DNA of 64,000 nt from contig CALGTK010000107.1 in the NCBI GenBank assembly GCA_937904325.1, positions 1 to 64,000 of the forward strand, given 5' to 3'. Made by a program: the position numbers and the translations under genes. The notes beneath the pieces were generated by a model. That model had not been told where the DNA came from. It searched no databases and worked only from the letters and a program-made list of their open reading frames with translations. Positions 40,601 through 49,966 of the stretch are shown here, one piece after another; position 1 is the stretch's first letter; each line of letters opens with the position of its first letter. The DNA is from an uncultured Planctomyces sp. GTDB taxonomy: Bacteria; Planctomycetota; Planctomycetia; Planctomycetales; Planctomycetaceae.

Positions 40601-41619
40601 AGCATGCGGTAATCATTTCTCCAGAACCATGCTTTGTCCTGGACGGCCTGTTGTAGAAGTGTGCCTTGATCGGCGGGCTCCACGTTCCTGCCAAACAACT
40701 GTTGCATGATCACCGGAGCGAGTTTGCGATATCCGGTGGCAGACAGGTGGACTCCATTTATCGTCAATGGTTCCTTTGATGTGCGAAACCAGTCGTGCGT
40801 CGGCGAGAACAGATCGAGGAATCCAACCTTCTTCTCATCAGCAACCGCCTGCACCACGTCGGCATACTTCTTCAGAAGGGCATTTCGCTCGTCGGCAGAA
40901 GGAAGAAAGTATTCGGAGTGCTGCTGCATCGCGATCGGAGTCGCCAGCACAAGCCGGGGAGCAGTGTCGGATCTTTTGTACGATCGCGACACCGTATGGT
41001 CGACGAACGCGCTCAGTTCGTTTTTGAAATTATCCAGACCGTCCATGCCGTCAAAGGATTCATTGAATCCGAAGAACGCGACAATGGTGTTTGCTTTGAC
41101 AATAGTCAGCCATTCATCTGGTGAGGGATAATGTCCTTTACCATAGTGAGCCTTAATGTCCGGGCGAAAATTTTCCGCCCCCGGGAACGCCCACGGATCA
41201 TCCGTGCCTGCTTCCGGTCGAAAGGCAGGCGTGTGCCCAGGGAATCCCATATTGCGAAACGTGATGTTCTTGTCAGCGAACTGCTTGTGCAGAGATGCCT
41301 CGAAGAAGTTGTAATGCTCCATTCGGGCAGCCAGCGAGTTCCCAAGAAAGACCAAGGTTTCGCCATCGCGCGGCATGATCGGCAACGATGTCGGCGGCGC
41401 CTTTTTCTCGACCGGAACCGGCTGAAGAAACTCAGGACGAACAGCATCATTCTTCTGAGTTTCATTCGGCGTGACAGTAGTAATCACGTCGGGCGTAACG
41501 GACTTTTTACGGGATTTCTGATCCGCCACCGTATGCGAGGCCAGCAATATCAGGCATGAGCCAATCGAAACGGAGTAGAACATGACGAGGCGGTTGGCTG
41601 GGTGCAGAAGCTTCTTCAT
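37651..41619 (-). CDS. SGNH hydrolase + PVC-type membrane-bound dehydrogenase + HEAT-like + di-heme c-type cytochrome fusion
   Basis: LVFLGNSLAARMEHYNFFEASL (SGNH); YEASLFASEQQFPNLGNACQMRFDNRGRLWVSTLPSYPHY (PVC dehydrogenase); CYTCH and CATCH heme motifs; C-terminal LQSILKPSASILKGFQSVTVITDEGAVVSGYLVE. ORF open to 41670. Confidence 0.88.
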   Translation of the reverse strand: MKKLLHPANRLVMFYSVSIGSCLILLASHTVADQKSRKKSVTPDVITTVTPNETQKNDAVRPEFLQPVPVEKKAPPTSLPIMPRDGETLVFLGNSLAARMEHYNFFEASLHKQFADKNITFRNMGFPGHTPAFRPEAGTDDPWAFPGAENFRPDIKAHYGKGHYPSPDEWLTIVKANTIVAFFGFNESFDGMDGLDNFKNELSAFVDHTVSRSYKRSDTAPRLVLATPIAMQQHSEYFLPSADERNALLKKYADVVQAVADEKKVGFLDLFSPTHDWFRTSKEPLTINGVHLSATGYRKLAPVIMQQLFGRNVEPADQGTLLQQAVQDKAWFWRNDYRMLNGVHAYGQRWAPYGNFNYPEEIEKIRQMTVLRDQNIWAIVQGKSATINVDDSITRPLSPIETNYQVSVKNGSMEFLKAEKEALATFTLPDGYEASLFASEQQFPNLGNACQMRFDNRGRLWVSTLPSYPHYKPGDVKPNDMLLIYEDTDGDGRADKEIVFADGLHMPIGFELAPEGVYLSQEPFLLLLKDTDGDDRADQTEYLIDGFDPHDTHHAISAFDVDHGNGIYMCEGRFLHSQVETPWGPQRMTDGGVWRFDPSSWKVERVMQTDVSNPWGVAHDEYGQTFVNDASGGSHYWMLGYSIKVPHASEVPKVGKFNYEHHTRPTSGAEFIHSRHFPEEVQGDYVYTNSIGFLGIKQLDTFEDGSEIKGKFRQNLIQSIDGNFRPCDLEVAPDGSLYFIDWHNTLIGHMQHSARDPLRNSEYGRIYRIKHSERPLVDPPKVAGAGIDRLFENMKLPEVNARKRSHRELRGHDKDEVIAAAERFAKQNANDERLVLEALWATWGQQAPSVGLLNQCLSATDHRVRAAAVRVVRHCLHLLANSDVYLLRAAADDHSRVRLEALAAGSWLGGEVGADILLTVASQKTDRWIRNALNSAMLLLKPEVESRISSGKFNSESLTIDYDELLTGKLEGALKPKNYRTKSKKFRDKNFVRQYSLGQRVFYEEGSCYTCHRDHGEGIVRIYPPLVGSEWATGDADRLIKLTMHGVWGKIQVRGKVFETARGVPPMTAIGNFFTDAEVAGVLTYVRNSWGNDASAITEGHVKRIRAETKGRRRFYTPEELIEMHPFEEGSRPPLVAEEPANEKLEQELLAESLANLVSEAWKQGDATKGAKVFYREKTACATCHDAKADFQLGPNLTLPREQATEEFLVQSILKPSASILKGFQSVTVITDEGAVVSGYLVEKQDEKITLSLVAQKGKRREIAVDQIDEMVESPLSTMPAGLTRSFKDRGEFLDLARFVLEINRGGTSKLRELRKKANVRR

Positions 41620-41912
41620 TTGATCAATAAGTCCTGGTTGCGTGCTGCGACTTCTGAGTGCAATTTCCATCGTATGACATCAGCCTATGCGGGCTTCTAT
41701 GGATCATACAGCGACGTCGTTGTCGAAGGGACCGTGTCGCCAATCGGCAGATCGAGGCTGTTGGCCCCTGCTTAAGCACAGGCTGCATTATCGACCACCT
41801 GAATCGGAATCAGACCGACATGGGTCAGGCCGAGAAATCGGAAACTCGGCTCTTTTGAAAACGGCTGCGTTCATTGCGTTGTGGAAATGGCTGGCAGATA
41901 CGACCCGCTGCA

Positions 41913-44282
41913 TCACCTGTCGGCCGAAGCCGCATCCAGACGGAGCGCTACGTAACCCGATGATTGCGATCGATCAAAAGTGAATCCGGTATAGTGTGGG
42001 GGCCTGGCTCCTGTTTGCATTCGACCATTGGGTGGCTGCAAATCAGAACGGATCACTCGTTTTTCTTCAGGCCACGGCTCAATGGTGATTTGCAACGGGC
42101 AGTCGGTGACGCGGATTGCCTTCGTGATCTCGTCCTCGCTCTGTGACCGCTCATACCGGATTACTGGCCAATGAGTTTCCTTCTCACCTGGAATCGTGAT
42201 GGGTAGGCGGACTTCCATCCAATTCCAATTTGTGGGCATTGTGTCCAGCACGACCAGCTTGTTTTCGGGGACTGAATACTTCAGGCCGGCGAGCCCTTCG
42301 AGGTACAGCAGGATCTTGCCCGCGTTGAAATTCGAATACTGATCGCCAAACAGCTTGCCGTCGCGGCGATAGGCTTCCGGAGCAACCGGAATGTTCCAGT
42401 CCGAATGGAAGTTGTAATTCTCCAGATGGTTCAATGTCAGTCGCCACGCTGGATCGCCAAGCTGCTGACGAAACATGCCGTCGAGCGTGAAATACGCAGT
42501 ATCGGGTGTGTAGCCAAATGAGTGGTCAACATTCGTAGCGAAAGTCTTCATGGCCTGACGGGACATGGCGAGTGGAAAGAAGTCGTTATCGCCGTAAAAA
42601 CCCTTGTCTCTATCAAGGGCCCATGACCGGGTCATGTTCAAAGCGTAGTCGCGCGGAAAATACTTCGAACGCATGTGCCAGAAGCCCGTCGTCATCAGCA
42701 TTCCGTTCTTTGGCCCGCCGAAGAAATACTCATGACCGTTCGCCTGCCAGCGTTGATTGAACCACGTTCGGATTTTCTCTGCACCTGGCGGAACAAGCCG
42801 CTTCCAGTGTTCGACGTCTTCGACATGGCCGGTGAGACGAGCCATCCCGATCAAGGCTTCGGCCACTTCAAATTGATTGGAAAAGAATGGGGAAATTCGC
42901 TCGCGAAAGACCTCTCGAAAATAGCCTTCGTAACAGTCGCGAAGGAATTCCACGTCACCTGAATGCTGATAGACCTGCCATGCACCGAGGACGTGCTCCG
43001 AGAGTTCAGGACCGTACACACCGGAGTGCCAGGACGTTCCCTTGTTGTCGGCCAGCGTAATCACGCCGTTTGAAGATCTGCGATAGTGACCGTTCTTGAA
43101 AAGATGTTTCCACGTCAGGACGTTTCCATAAGCGAAGTGTGCCTTGTTGCCGGTCCACGCTCCCACTTTGATTTGAAAAGTCGCGTCGTAGCGGTGCATT
43201 CCAAGGAAATTGTTGACGGCCGTCTGGGTGTGGGGTTCCATCTCCCATCCCTTCTGCACGTCGATGTAGTACATCAGGTACAGCGACCACAGGTAATAGT
43301 AGATGTCTTCAAACTTCTGATCCGAGCAGCGAAACCACGGAATTTCCTCGTTGAGTTGGCGGTTCATTTCCAAAGTCTTCGCGACCATCGCCTTGCGTGG
43401 TTCGCGCACCGCCGCCCGCGCGACGGTCAATGCGTGACTGGGGGTGTCGTGCATGGCCCAGGCGATCGCGACGCCGACGGTGTCGCAGGGGATTTCGAAC
43501 TCATACTGCGCCTCGCCGTGTTCGCCCCTGGTGAAGCGATAACTAGTAGAGAAGCTTCTGGATGCAGTTAAAACCGTGCTCATGTCCTGATACATGATCG
43601 GGCCGATCTGCTCGGAACGGTCCGTGTCAGGCAGACACTTCGTTGTGCCACCTTCGACGATGTGAATCGCATTGTGGTTCGTATCGTATTTGATCGTGGC
43701 GGTGCTTTTCACACTATGACGACCAAAGAAACTTTGCCCATCGAATTGTAACGTGACGGGCTGGGCCGCCGTGATGATCGAACAGACGGCATCGTTGGCG
43801 GCGATAAACTTCTCTTCCCGCAACTGGACGCCAGCAACTTCGTACTCACAAATCATCCGGTCCGGCCGCCAGTACATCTTCGTGGGGACTGGATGACGAT
43901 GAGTCTTCCCGGCGATGACGACGCTGCCATACAGGACCCGCGTGTCCTTGTAAAACTCCCAGCCCGAGAAGTCGTTGCCGAGACCGGTATCGTCATGATC
44001 GTTTGCGCGACTCTTGACAAGTCCGACACCGCGACTGCGCAGATCGTGATGGAACGGATGAGTCAGGCCCAGGGTTTCATGTTCCTTCAACTCCCAACTC
44101 GCATGAAACCCGCCGACATAGTACGTGACGTTACCGGCAAGGAATCCGTGCTTCTTTCCCTGCACATCCTGCCGCAAACGCTGGCAGTAATCTGAAAACG
44201 GCGGAGCCTCAGCGTGTGTGTCGTTGACAGCTAACAGCAAGATCAACACTACATAAATCAGAGATGAGCGATTACCAATCAT
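41913..44282 (-). CDS. Secreted glycoside hydrolase-like protein ((alpha/alpha)6-barrel/MGH1-like), family unassigned
   Basis: Signal MIGNRSSLIYVVLILLLAVNDTHA; W/Y-rich helical-barrel-like segments (YYYLWSLYLMYYIDVQKGWEMEPHTQTAVNNFLGMHRYDATFQIKVGAW, NHLENYNFHSDWNIPVAPEAYRRDGKLFGDQYSNFNAGKILLYLEGLAGL). Confidence 0.6.
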   Translation of the reverse strand: MIGNRSSLIYVVLILLLAVNDTHAEAPPFSDYCQRLRQDVQGKKHGFLAGNVTYYVGGFHASWELKEHETLGLTHPFHHDLRSRGVGLVKSRANDHDDTGLGNDFSGWEFYKDTRVLYGSVVIAGKTHRHPVPTKMYWRPDRMICEYEVAGVQLREEKFIAANDAVCSIITAAQPVTLQFDGQSFFGRHSVKSTATIKYDTNHNAIHIVEGGTTKCLPDTDRSEQIGPIMYQDMSTVLTASRSFSTSYRFTRGEHGEAQYEFEIPCDTVGVAIAWAMHDTPSHALTVARAAVREPRKAMVAKTLEMNRQLNEEIPWFRCSDQKFEDIYYYLWSLYLMYYIDVQKGWEMEPHTQTAVNNFLGMHRYDATFQIKVGAWTGNKAHFAYGNVLTWKHLFKNGHYRRSSNGVITLADNKGTSWHSGVYGPELSEHVLGAWQVYQHSGDVEFLRDCYEGYFREVFRERISPFFSNQFEVAEALIGMARLTGHVEDVEHWKRLVPPGAEKIRTWFNQRWQANGHEYFFGGPKNGMLMTTGFWHMRSKYFPRDYALNMTRSWALDRDKGFYGDNDFFPLAMSRQAMKTFATNVDHSFGYTPDTAYFTLDGMFRQQLGDPAWRLTLNHLENYNFHSDWNIPVAPEAYRRDGKLFGDQYSNFNAGKILLYLEGLAGLKYSVPENKLVVLDTMPTNWNWMEVRLPITIPGEKETHWPVIRYERSQSEDEITKAIRVTDCPLQITIEPWPEEKRVIRSDLQPPNGRMQTGARPPHYTGFTFDRSQSSGYVALRLDAASADR

Positions 44283-44392
44283 AGGCGTTGTGACACGTTA
44301 CTCTTTCCTGGGCTCCGGGATAGCAGTATGTCAACCTTCGATGTAACAGGATCTGGCATCATCAAATTCTCATTTGAATTCAAACGACCTGA

Positions 44393-45964
44393 TCAAAACG
44401 TTTTTTCGCTCATCTTTTCACGGCACTCTTTGCGATTCTTTTCAAAACGTAGCAGATCGTTCGCCAGCCTCGCGTCGGCAGCAGCGATGACATCCGGATC
44501 GTCTTTGGCTAGTTTGATTGCCTGAATATGAACCTGCCGAGCCATTGACTCGAACCGGTTCAGTTCTGCAAACCGGGCCTTGTAGACGTCCTGGATATCT
44601 TCGGCCTCGATCGAATCCAGGTACCTCGACATTAATTCTTTCAACTCCCTTGCCTTCTGCGGTTGTTCGCCGATCAGGTTGGTTTTCTCCTGATAGTCGA
44701 CGTTGACGTTGAATAGTTTCTGCTCACCAGTCAGGAGATGTTCCATCAACTTGTAATCGCCCATTCGGATGACACTCAGCGGTGGCGCGAAGTAGCACGG
44801 GTAGTGAAATACGAATGCTTTCACGGGACGCGTAACTTTACCTTCGTTGGCTTTCTCAAAAACGCTTCTGAGACTGCCGCCGTCAAGATTCTCTGGCAGT
44901 GTGGAGTCACTGTCTGCAAGATCGTGCAAAGTCGGCAACAGATCCCATTGTACGATCGGAATGTCGCATTGCATTCCGTTTTTGATTCCCGGTCCGGCAA
45001 CGACGAACGGAACTCTCAGTCCTCCTTCGTAGAGATTGGCTTTACCGCCCCTAAGTGTTCCGTTCGGAGTGAGTCCGCCGCCGTTGTCAGACGTATAAAT
45101 GATGTAAGTATTATCGAACTCGCCAGTCTTTCTGACGGCGGCAACGATCGCCCCAAGTCCCTCGTCGACTTCGTCCACCATCGCCGCATACTGCAGTCGC
45201 CAGGAACTGATCTTCTTGCCTTTCGAGATTTCCTCAACCGGCAAGTAATCGTCATCTTTGCAGTACTTTCCACGAGGCAGGTTTCGGTATTTCTCGATCA
45301 GCTCGGCGCGGGCAGCGTGCGGCACGTGAACTGCGTAGTGCGACACCATCATGAAGAACGGCCGCTTTCCACCATGTTTATTGACGAAGTCCACAGAACG
45401 CTTCTTGAGCGACACCATCCTCTTCGGATTATCGGGCGGCAAAGGAATGCGATATTTCAGGCTGACGTATTCGCCGTGGAAGTTGCCATTGTCGGCGTTG
45501 CCATCGACTTCGTCGGTGACCTCGTAGCCGATCGTTTCCATTTGCTCTCCACTCATTCCTTTTCCGAAATGCGCAGTGATGTAACTTGAGTCGGCCGCCT
45601 TCACTACATCGGCCAGAGAAGTTTCATCCTTCCACTCCAGATTTCGCTGTAAAGCCAGTACGTCGTGCACAAAGGTGTATTGAAGTCGTCCCGGTGTCTT
45701 ACCAAACTGAATGCTTTTGCGAGACGGTGTACACGTCGGGGCCGGGGCATAGGCGCAGGAGAATTTCGTTCCACGACTCGCCAGCTCTTCGAGATGCGGT
45801 GTCTGGTGAAAGTCACTCGCAGAATCCGGATCACTGTCCATCATCCTGACCGATGTGTCGGCCCAACCTAGATCGTCGACATAGACAACGATGAAGTTAG
45901 GTCGATCAGCGGCGTCAGCCTGTAACGCTATGGTCGCAAGAATCAGAGTAATAACCGTTCTCAT
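44393..45964 (-). CDS. S1-family sulfatase, secreted
   Basis: PNFIVVYVDDLGWADTSVRM; active-site CTPSRKSIQFGKTPG; NTYIIYTSDNGGGLTPNGTLRGGKANLYEGGLRVPFVVAGPG. Confidence 0.93.
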   Translation of the reverse strand: MRTVITLILATIALQADAADRPNFIVVYVDDLGWADTSVRMMDSDPDSASDFHQTPHLEELASRGTKFSCAYAPAPTCTPSRKSIQFGKTPGRLQYTFVHDVLALQRNLEWKDETSLADVVKAADSSYITAHFGKGMSGEQMETIGYEVTDEVDGNADNGNFHGEYVSLKYRIPLPPDNPKRMVSLKKRSVDFVNKHGGKRPFFMMVSHYAVHVPHAARAELIEKYRNLPRGKYCKDDDYLPVEEISKGKKISSWRLQYAAMVDEVDEGLGAIVAAVRKTGEFDNTYIIYTSDNGGGLTPNGTLRGGKANLYEGGLRVPFVVAGPGIKNGMQCDIPIVQWDLLPTLHDLADSDSTLPENLDGGSLRSVFEKANEGKVTRPVKAFVFHYPCYFAPPLSVIRMGDYKLMEHLLTGEQKLFNVNVDYQEKTNLIGEQPQKARELKELMSRYLDSIEAEDIQDVYKARFAELNRFESMARQVHIQAIKLAKDDPDVIAAADARLANDLLRFEKNRKECREKMSEKTF

Positions 45965-46004
45965 GTCTGAATTTTCTCGAATAGTAGAGTAACGTCCTTC
46001 GGTC

Positions 46005-48323
46005 TCACGATCCAAAACGAAGAGTCGGTCCGACAGGTGTACGATAGCGAGAGAACGAATCGCTCAGGTCTTCGAAGGCTGGAATGCTGGTTCTGCGGCT
46101 CTTGAGTTGCGGCCGGACCAGTACGCTTCGTTCAACGCGGATGTCGGGGTGAATGAGCGGAGACAAGCCGTCGAAAGCGACTGAATCGCGAAACTGGTCG
46201 CCATCCGCAGCTGTTGTTGACATAAGCAGAACGTACTCAGTTTTTTCAGTGAGGATGACTGGCTTTTTCAGCGAAAAGTATCTGAACGAGTTATTCACCT
46301 GACCGGCTTCTTCAGCAGCGATCTCGAGTCGCGCAATCTCGATTGCCTCGTTCGATTCAATCCGGAGCAGTCGAAGGACGTGAGGGACTTCGATCCCGCG
46401 TCTCTTGTCCTGAGTGATGAATCTGGACGGCTGGTCTTTTTCGTGGTCGTCTGGAATCGCACGGGCGGCTCGAACAGGCCGATCAGCGTCATGGTCGTCC
46501 CACATCCCAAGGTGCGTGACCTGTTTCGTTCCGGTTCCATTTCGCAACCGAAACTCGAATCCAATTTCTCCGGTGACATCATTTCGCAGGTTGTGCCAGC
46601 CAGGATCAATAAACAGTTCTGAACTGATCGGCAGATTCAAGTCTCTGGCGTGTCCACGGTTGTGGATCTCCAGCAGCGTTGATGCCAGTCGACCAGCGAC
46701 GCTGTCAGGTGTCTCATTGGACGTGTCGCCGTCTTCATAAAGGTTCTTCGCCAAGTCGTATAACACGGTCGGAATGGATCCACCACGTGAACCTTGCGCT
46801 GACCACTGCCCCCAGGGCATAGTGAGCCCGCCATCGACGATGAGCTTGTGCTGCCCCTGCCGAATCGCCAGGGCGTCATTGAGATATGGTGGGCCCAGAT
46901 GGCAGAAGAAGACTCGCGGGCGGGCGTCTTCTTCTTTGGGAGCCCCTTTCCAATACGCCAGAACATCGTGGCTGTCCTGAGCTTCATTCGGGGCGAGAGA
47001 ACGTCCGACAACACTGGCGAGAGTCGCATAGAGGTCGGTCAATGTGACGATCGAGCGGTTCAGTTTCCCACCCTCAAGAACCGCTGGCCATGAGACCATG
47101 AAGGGAACGCGGATGCCGCCTTCCCAGATTTTTGCCTTCTTGCCGCGGAGTCCGCCGCTCTCCTGATTGCGACCGAGGTTGTCGCCGACGTTCGGCCCGT
47201 TGTCGCTGGTGAAGATGACGAGCGTGTTTTCAATCAACTTGTGACCGGTCCAGCGAGGATCGTCCGTCGTCTTGAGCTGGGACAGCAGCTTGCCGAAAAC
47301 AACGTCGTTTTCCAAAATCATGTCCTCGCGATCGCTCGCGGCCGCGTTATCAGAGTAGCGGCTCTGGCCTTTGATCGGCGTCCCGAAGATTTCATCAGGA
47401 ACGGCATAGTCTCCACCCGGGTTGGTTTGAAGATGATTAGCACAGGGCACATAGTAGAGGAAGAACGGCTCATCTTCCTGTTGTGATTGGCGAGTGATGA
47501 ATGCCTGAGCCTCTTGCAGGAAAAGTGGTCCAAGGTCTGCCAAATCCCAGTCGGGCGCAGCGAGGATGCGCCCTTTACGTTTCTTCATACCGATCAACTT
47601 CATGCGAGAGCGATCGGTGAAAGTGAAACGATCGTTTCGAATAAGAATGCGCGGCTCCGTATCGAGCGGGTCTTCAGTATTGCCCGGCACACCGAAATAC
47701 TGACTGAAACCATGATGTGTCGGACCATCGAGCAGAGCTCTTGTGAAGTCCACATCGTGAAAGTAAAAATCGACGGCAGGTTGTCCCTCCCCGTTATCAA
47801 ATGACATACCAACGTGGTACTTCCCAACACCGGCAGTGCAATAACCGCTGGCCTGCAACATTTCGGGCAACGTTGTCAGCGCCTGCTGGATCATCGGAGT
47901 ATTCGGACCGTGAGGCAGCCAGCCCTGTTTCTTCAGGTACGACCGATGAGCGAATCGTCCGGTCAGTAATGAGTAGCGAGTTGCACTACACATCGACGCC
48001 GGCGCGTAACCATCGGTGAAGACGATTCCAGACCGCGCAAACTCTTCGAGGCGCGGAGTCCGCAAGGTCCGTTCGATTGGCGCTGCATCCGGGCTCAGGC
48101 GAACTCCTAGATAGGCGCTGGTGTCACCGATGCCCATGTCGTCCGCCACCATGATGATGATGTTCGGTTTCGCAGGTCGTTCATCAGCCCGAAGCTGGCT
48201 CGCAAGGCATGTCGTCAGCACAGCCGACACGACCAGCATCGGGATTCCTTTGTCAAAAAGTATTCTGTCGTACAATGTGTTCATGGAGGATAACGCTCGT
48301 CTCAAGCAAGGATGTTTCTTCAT
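46005..48323 (-). CDS. S1-family sulfatase with C-terminal accessory domain; variant active-site motif CSATR
   Basis: PNIIIMVADDMGIGDTSAYLG; MCSATRYSLLTGRFAHRS; LVIFTSDNGPNVGDN...GLRGKKAKIWEGGIRVPFMVSWP; ~200 aa C-terminal extension. ORF open to 48497; starts at 48323 or 48284 plausible. Confidence 0.88.
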   Translation of the reverse strand: MKKHPCLRRALSSMNTLYDRILFDKGIPMLVVSAVLTTCLASQLRADERPAKPNIIIMVADDMGIGDTSAYLGVRLSPDAAPIERTLRTPRLEEFARSGIVFTDGYAPASMCSATRYSLLTGRFAHRSYLKKQGWLPHGPNTPMIQQALTTLPEMLQASGYCTAGVGKYHVGMSFDNGEGQPAVDFYFHDVDFTRALLDGPTHHGFSQYFGVPGNTEDPLDTEPRILIRNDRFTFTDRSRMKLIGMKKRKGRILAAPDWDLADLGPLFLQEAQAFITRQSQQEDEPFFLYYVPCANHLQTNPGGDYAVPDEIFGTPIKGQSRYSDNAAASDREDMILENDVVFGKLLSQLKTTDDPRWTGHKLIENTLVIFTSDNGPNVGDNLGRNQESGGLRGKKAKIWEGGIRVPFMVSWPAVLEGGKLNRSIVTLTDLYATLASVVGRSLAPNEAQDSHDVLAYWKGAPKEEDARPRVFFCHLGPPYLNDALAIRQGQHKLIVDGGLTMPWGQWSAQGSRGGSIPTVLYDLAKNLYEDGDTSNETPDSVAGRLASTLLEIHNRGHARDLNLPISSELFIDPGWHNLRNDVTGEIGFEFRLRNGTGTKQVTHLGMWDDHDADRPVRAARAIPDDHEKDQPSRFITQDKRRGIEVPHVLRLLRIESNEAIEIARLEIAAEEAGQVNNSFRYFSLKKPVILTEKTEYVLLMSTTAADGDQFRDSVAFDGLSPLIHPDIRVERSVLVRPQLKSRRTSIPAFEDLSDSFSRYRTPVGPTLRFGS

Positions 48324-48503
48324 CGGCACTTCCTGACTTGGGAAAGTTGAACTGACAAAAGGGGTGAAGGGTAAACTCCTTGCTGTGGCTTGATTGGAAG
48401 CCAGGCATCCCCACGCGTTTGATGACCTTCTATTGGTCCTGGCCATACCAGGATGATCCTGTCTGTGGTCTGAAACTGCCGTCTGCATTGAATCCAACTG
48501 GAA

Positions 48504-49919
48504 TCACTTGCTGGCCTTACCCCTTTCGCTCAGGTCATAAGTTCCCTTCTTCGACCAGGGCTTGTAATTGGGCTGCCGACTTTCTGCTTCACGCTCCGTT
48601 GCATCGCCCTTGTCCCCCTGTTGCTTCATCCAGGCATCGAGCTTCGCAGAAAGCCCTCGATCGTCGGCGTGGCCAAACTGATTGTTCAGACACCAGGGAT
48701 CCATTTTGAGATCATATAATTCCTCTGCGGCCCGCTGCTGATAAGCCTTCACGCGTTCCCTCGCAAATTGAGTCTCAAGTCTTTTCCAGGAACGAAAGAT
48801 GCCATCCTTTTTCGTGATCGAATTCTGAAACATTTCACTCGAATGCAGGTTTCGAATGTAGAGCCACTCTCCATCCGTCGCAGCTCGCGTCGCGAAGGCT
48901 TCTGATCCGTTGTAGATGCCGCGAGTAGTGTGCGTCGCAAACACAACGTCATGATGGTGGTCCACCTTGCTCGCCAGGACACCTGCGAATGAAGCACCAT
49001 CGAGTTCCAGTGGCTCCGGTGTACCTCCCGCCAATGCTATCCAGGTCGGCACCACATCGACGTAGCTGACTAAGGCGGCCGACTCCGACCCGGCTTTGAC
49101 CACTCCCGGCCAACGCAGCACTGCAGCTGCGTGAATTCCAGTGTCGTAACAAGTCCATTTTCCGAAAGGTAATTGTGACCCCTGCTCACTCAACCACAGA
49201 AAAGCGGTGTTCTCCTTCTGCTCCAATTCCTCCAACATTTCCATCACCTGCTTCACCTGGCCGTCCATGTAGGTGATCTCGGCGTAATATCTCGACATCC
49301 CTTCGCGCGTCTGGGGAGTATCCACCAGATACGGCGGAACGGTCAGACTATCTGGAGGGTAGGCCGATGCGTCGCCTCGATTCCACGCGGTATGAGGCTG
49401 ATTGGAAGCAACCACCAGACACCAGGGCTGATCCGCGTCCCGCGCCATGAACTCCCGAGCCGCTGCCAGGGGCAAATCCGCGCCATCCGGCGTCTTGCCA
49501 CTGTCGCCATGGCTGCCCCCCAGATATTCAAAGGGAAAGGCCTCCGCGGGCGCTTCATGCCGCTTCCCCACGATGGCAACTCGATAGCCAAGAGGTTCCA
49601 GATAGTGTGGCATCGACTTCACACCTGCATACACCCGACTGTGATTCGGATGGGCTCCATTGCGAACTGGATATAATCCCGTGAAGAGACTTTGACGCAA
49701 CGGCGAACAAGTTGGCGCCGAATTATAGCAACGCGTGAACTTCAGACCTTCTCTCGCCAGTTGATCAATCGCGGGTGTTTTCACATCCGGATTTCCATAA
49801 CACCCGAGATCCGTATAGGTCATATCATCTGCCAGGAAGAGCAGCAGGTTGGGCTTCTCAGCCGCGCAAGCGGAAGCAACAAAACTACTCAACAGAATCG
49901 GAAACAATTGAGTGATCAT
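48504..49919 (-). CDS. S1-family sulfatase (heparan N-sulfatase/SGSH-like), secreted
   Basis: PNLLLFLADDMTYTDLGCYGNPDVKTPAIDQLAREG; active-site CSPLRQSLFTGLYPVRNG; FLWLSEQGSQLPFGKWTCYDTGIHAAAVLRWPG. ORF open to 49979. Confidence 0.92.
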   Translation of the reverse strand: MITQLFPILLSSFVASACAAEKPNLLLFLADDMTYTDLGCYGNPDVKTPAIDQLAREGLKFTRCYNSAPTCSPLRQSLFTGLYPVRNGAHPNHSRVYAGVKSMPHYLEPLGYRVAIVGKRHEAPAEAFPFEYLGGSHGDSGKTPDGADLPLAAAREFMARDADQPWCLVVASNQPHTAWNRGDASAYPPDSLTVPPYLVDTPQTREGMSRYYAEITYMDGQVKQVMEMLEELEQKENTAFLWLSEQGSQLPFGKWTCYDTGIHAAAVLRWPGVVKAGSESAALVSYVDVVPTWIALAGGTPEPLELDGASFAGVLASKVDHHHDVVFATHTTRGIYNGSEAFATRAATDGEWLYIRNLHSSEMFQNSITKKDGIFRSWKRLETQFARERVKAYQQRAAEELYDLKMDPWCLNNQFGHADDRGLSAKLDAWMKQQGDKGDATEREAESRQPNYKPWSKKGTYDLSERGKASK

Positions 49920-49966
49920 TGTCCGAAATCTGCTTCCTCGAACCATTTCTTCTCTCACCTGCGTAC

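Noticed and set aside
44738-45589. 283-aa plus-strand ORF
   Set aside because: Antisense to a clear S1 sulfatase; long shadow ORFs are expected from codon bias here.
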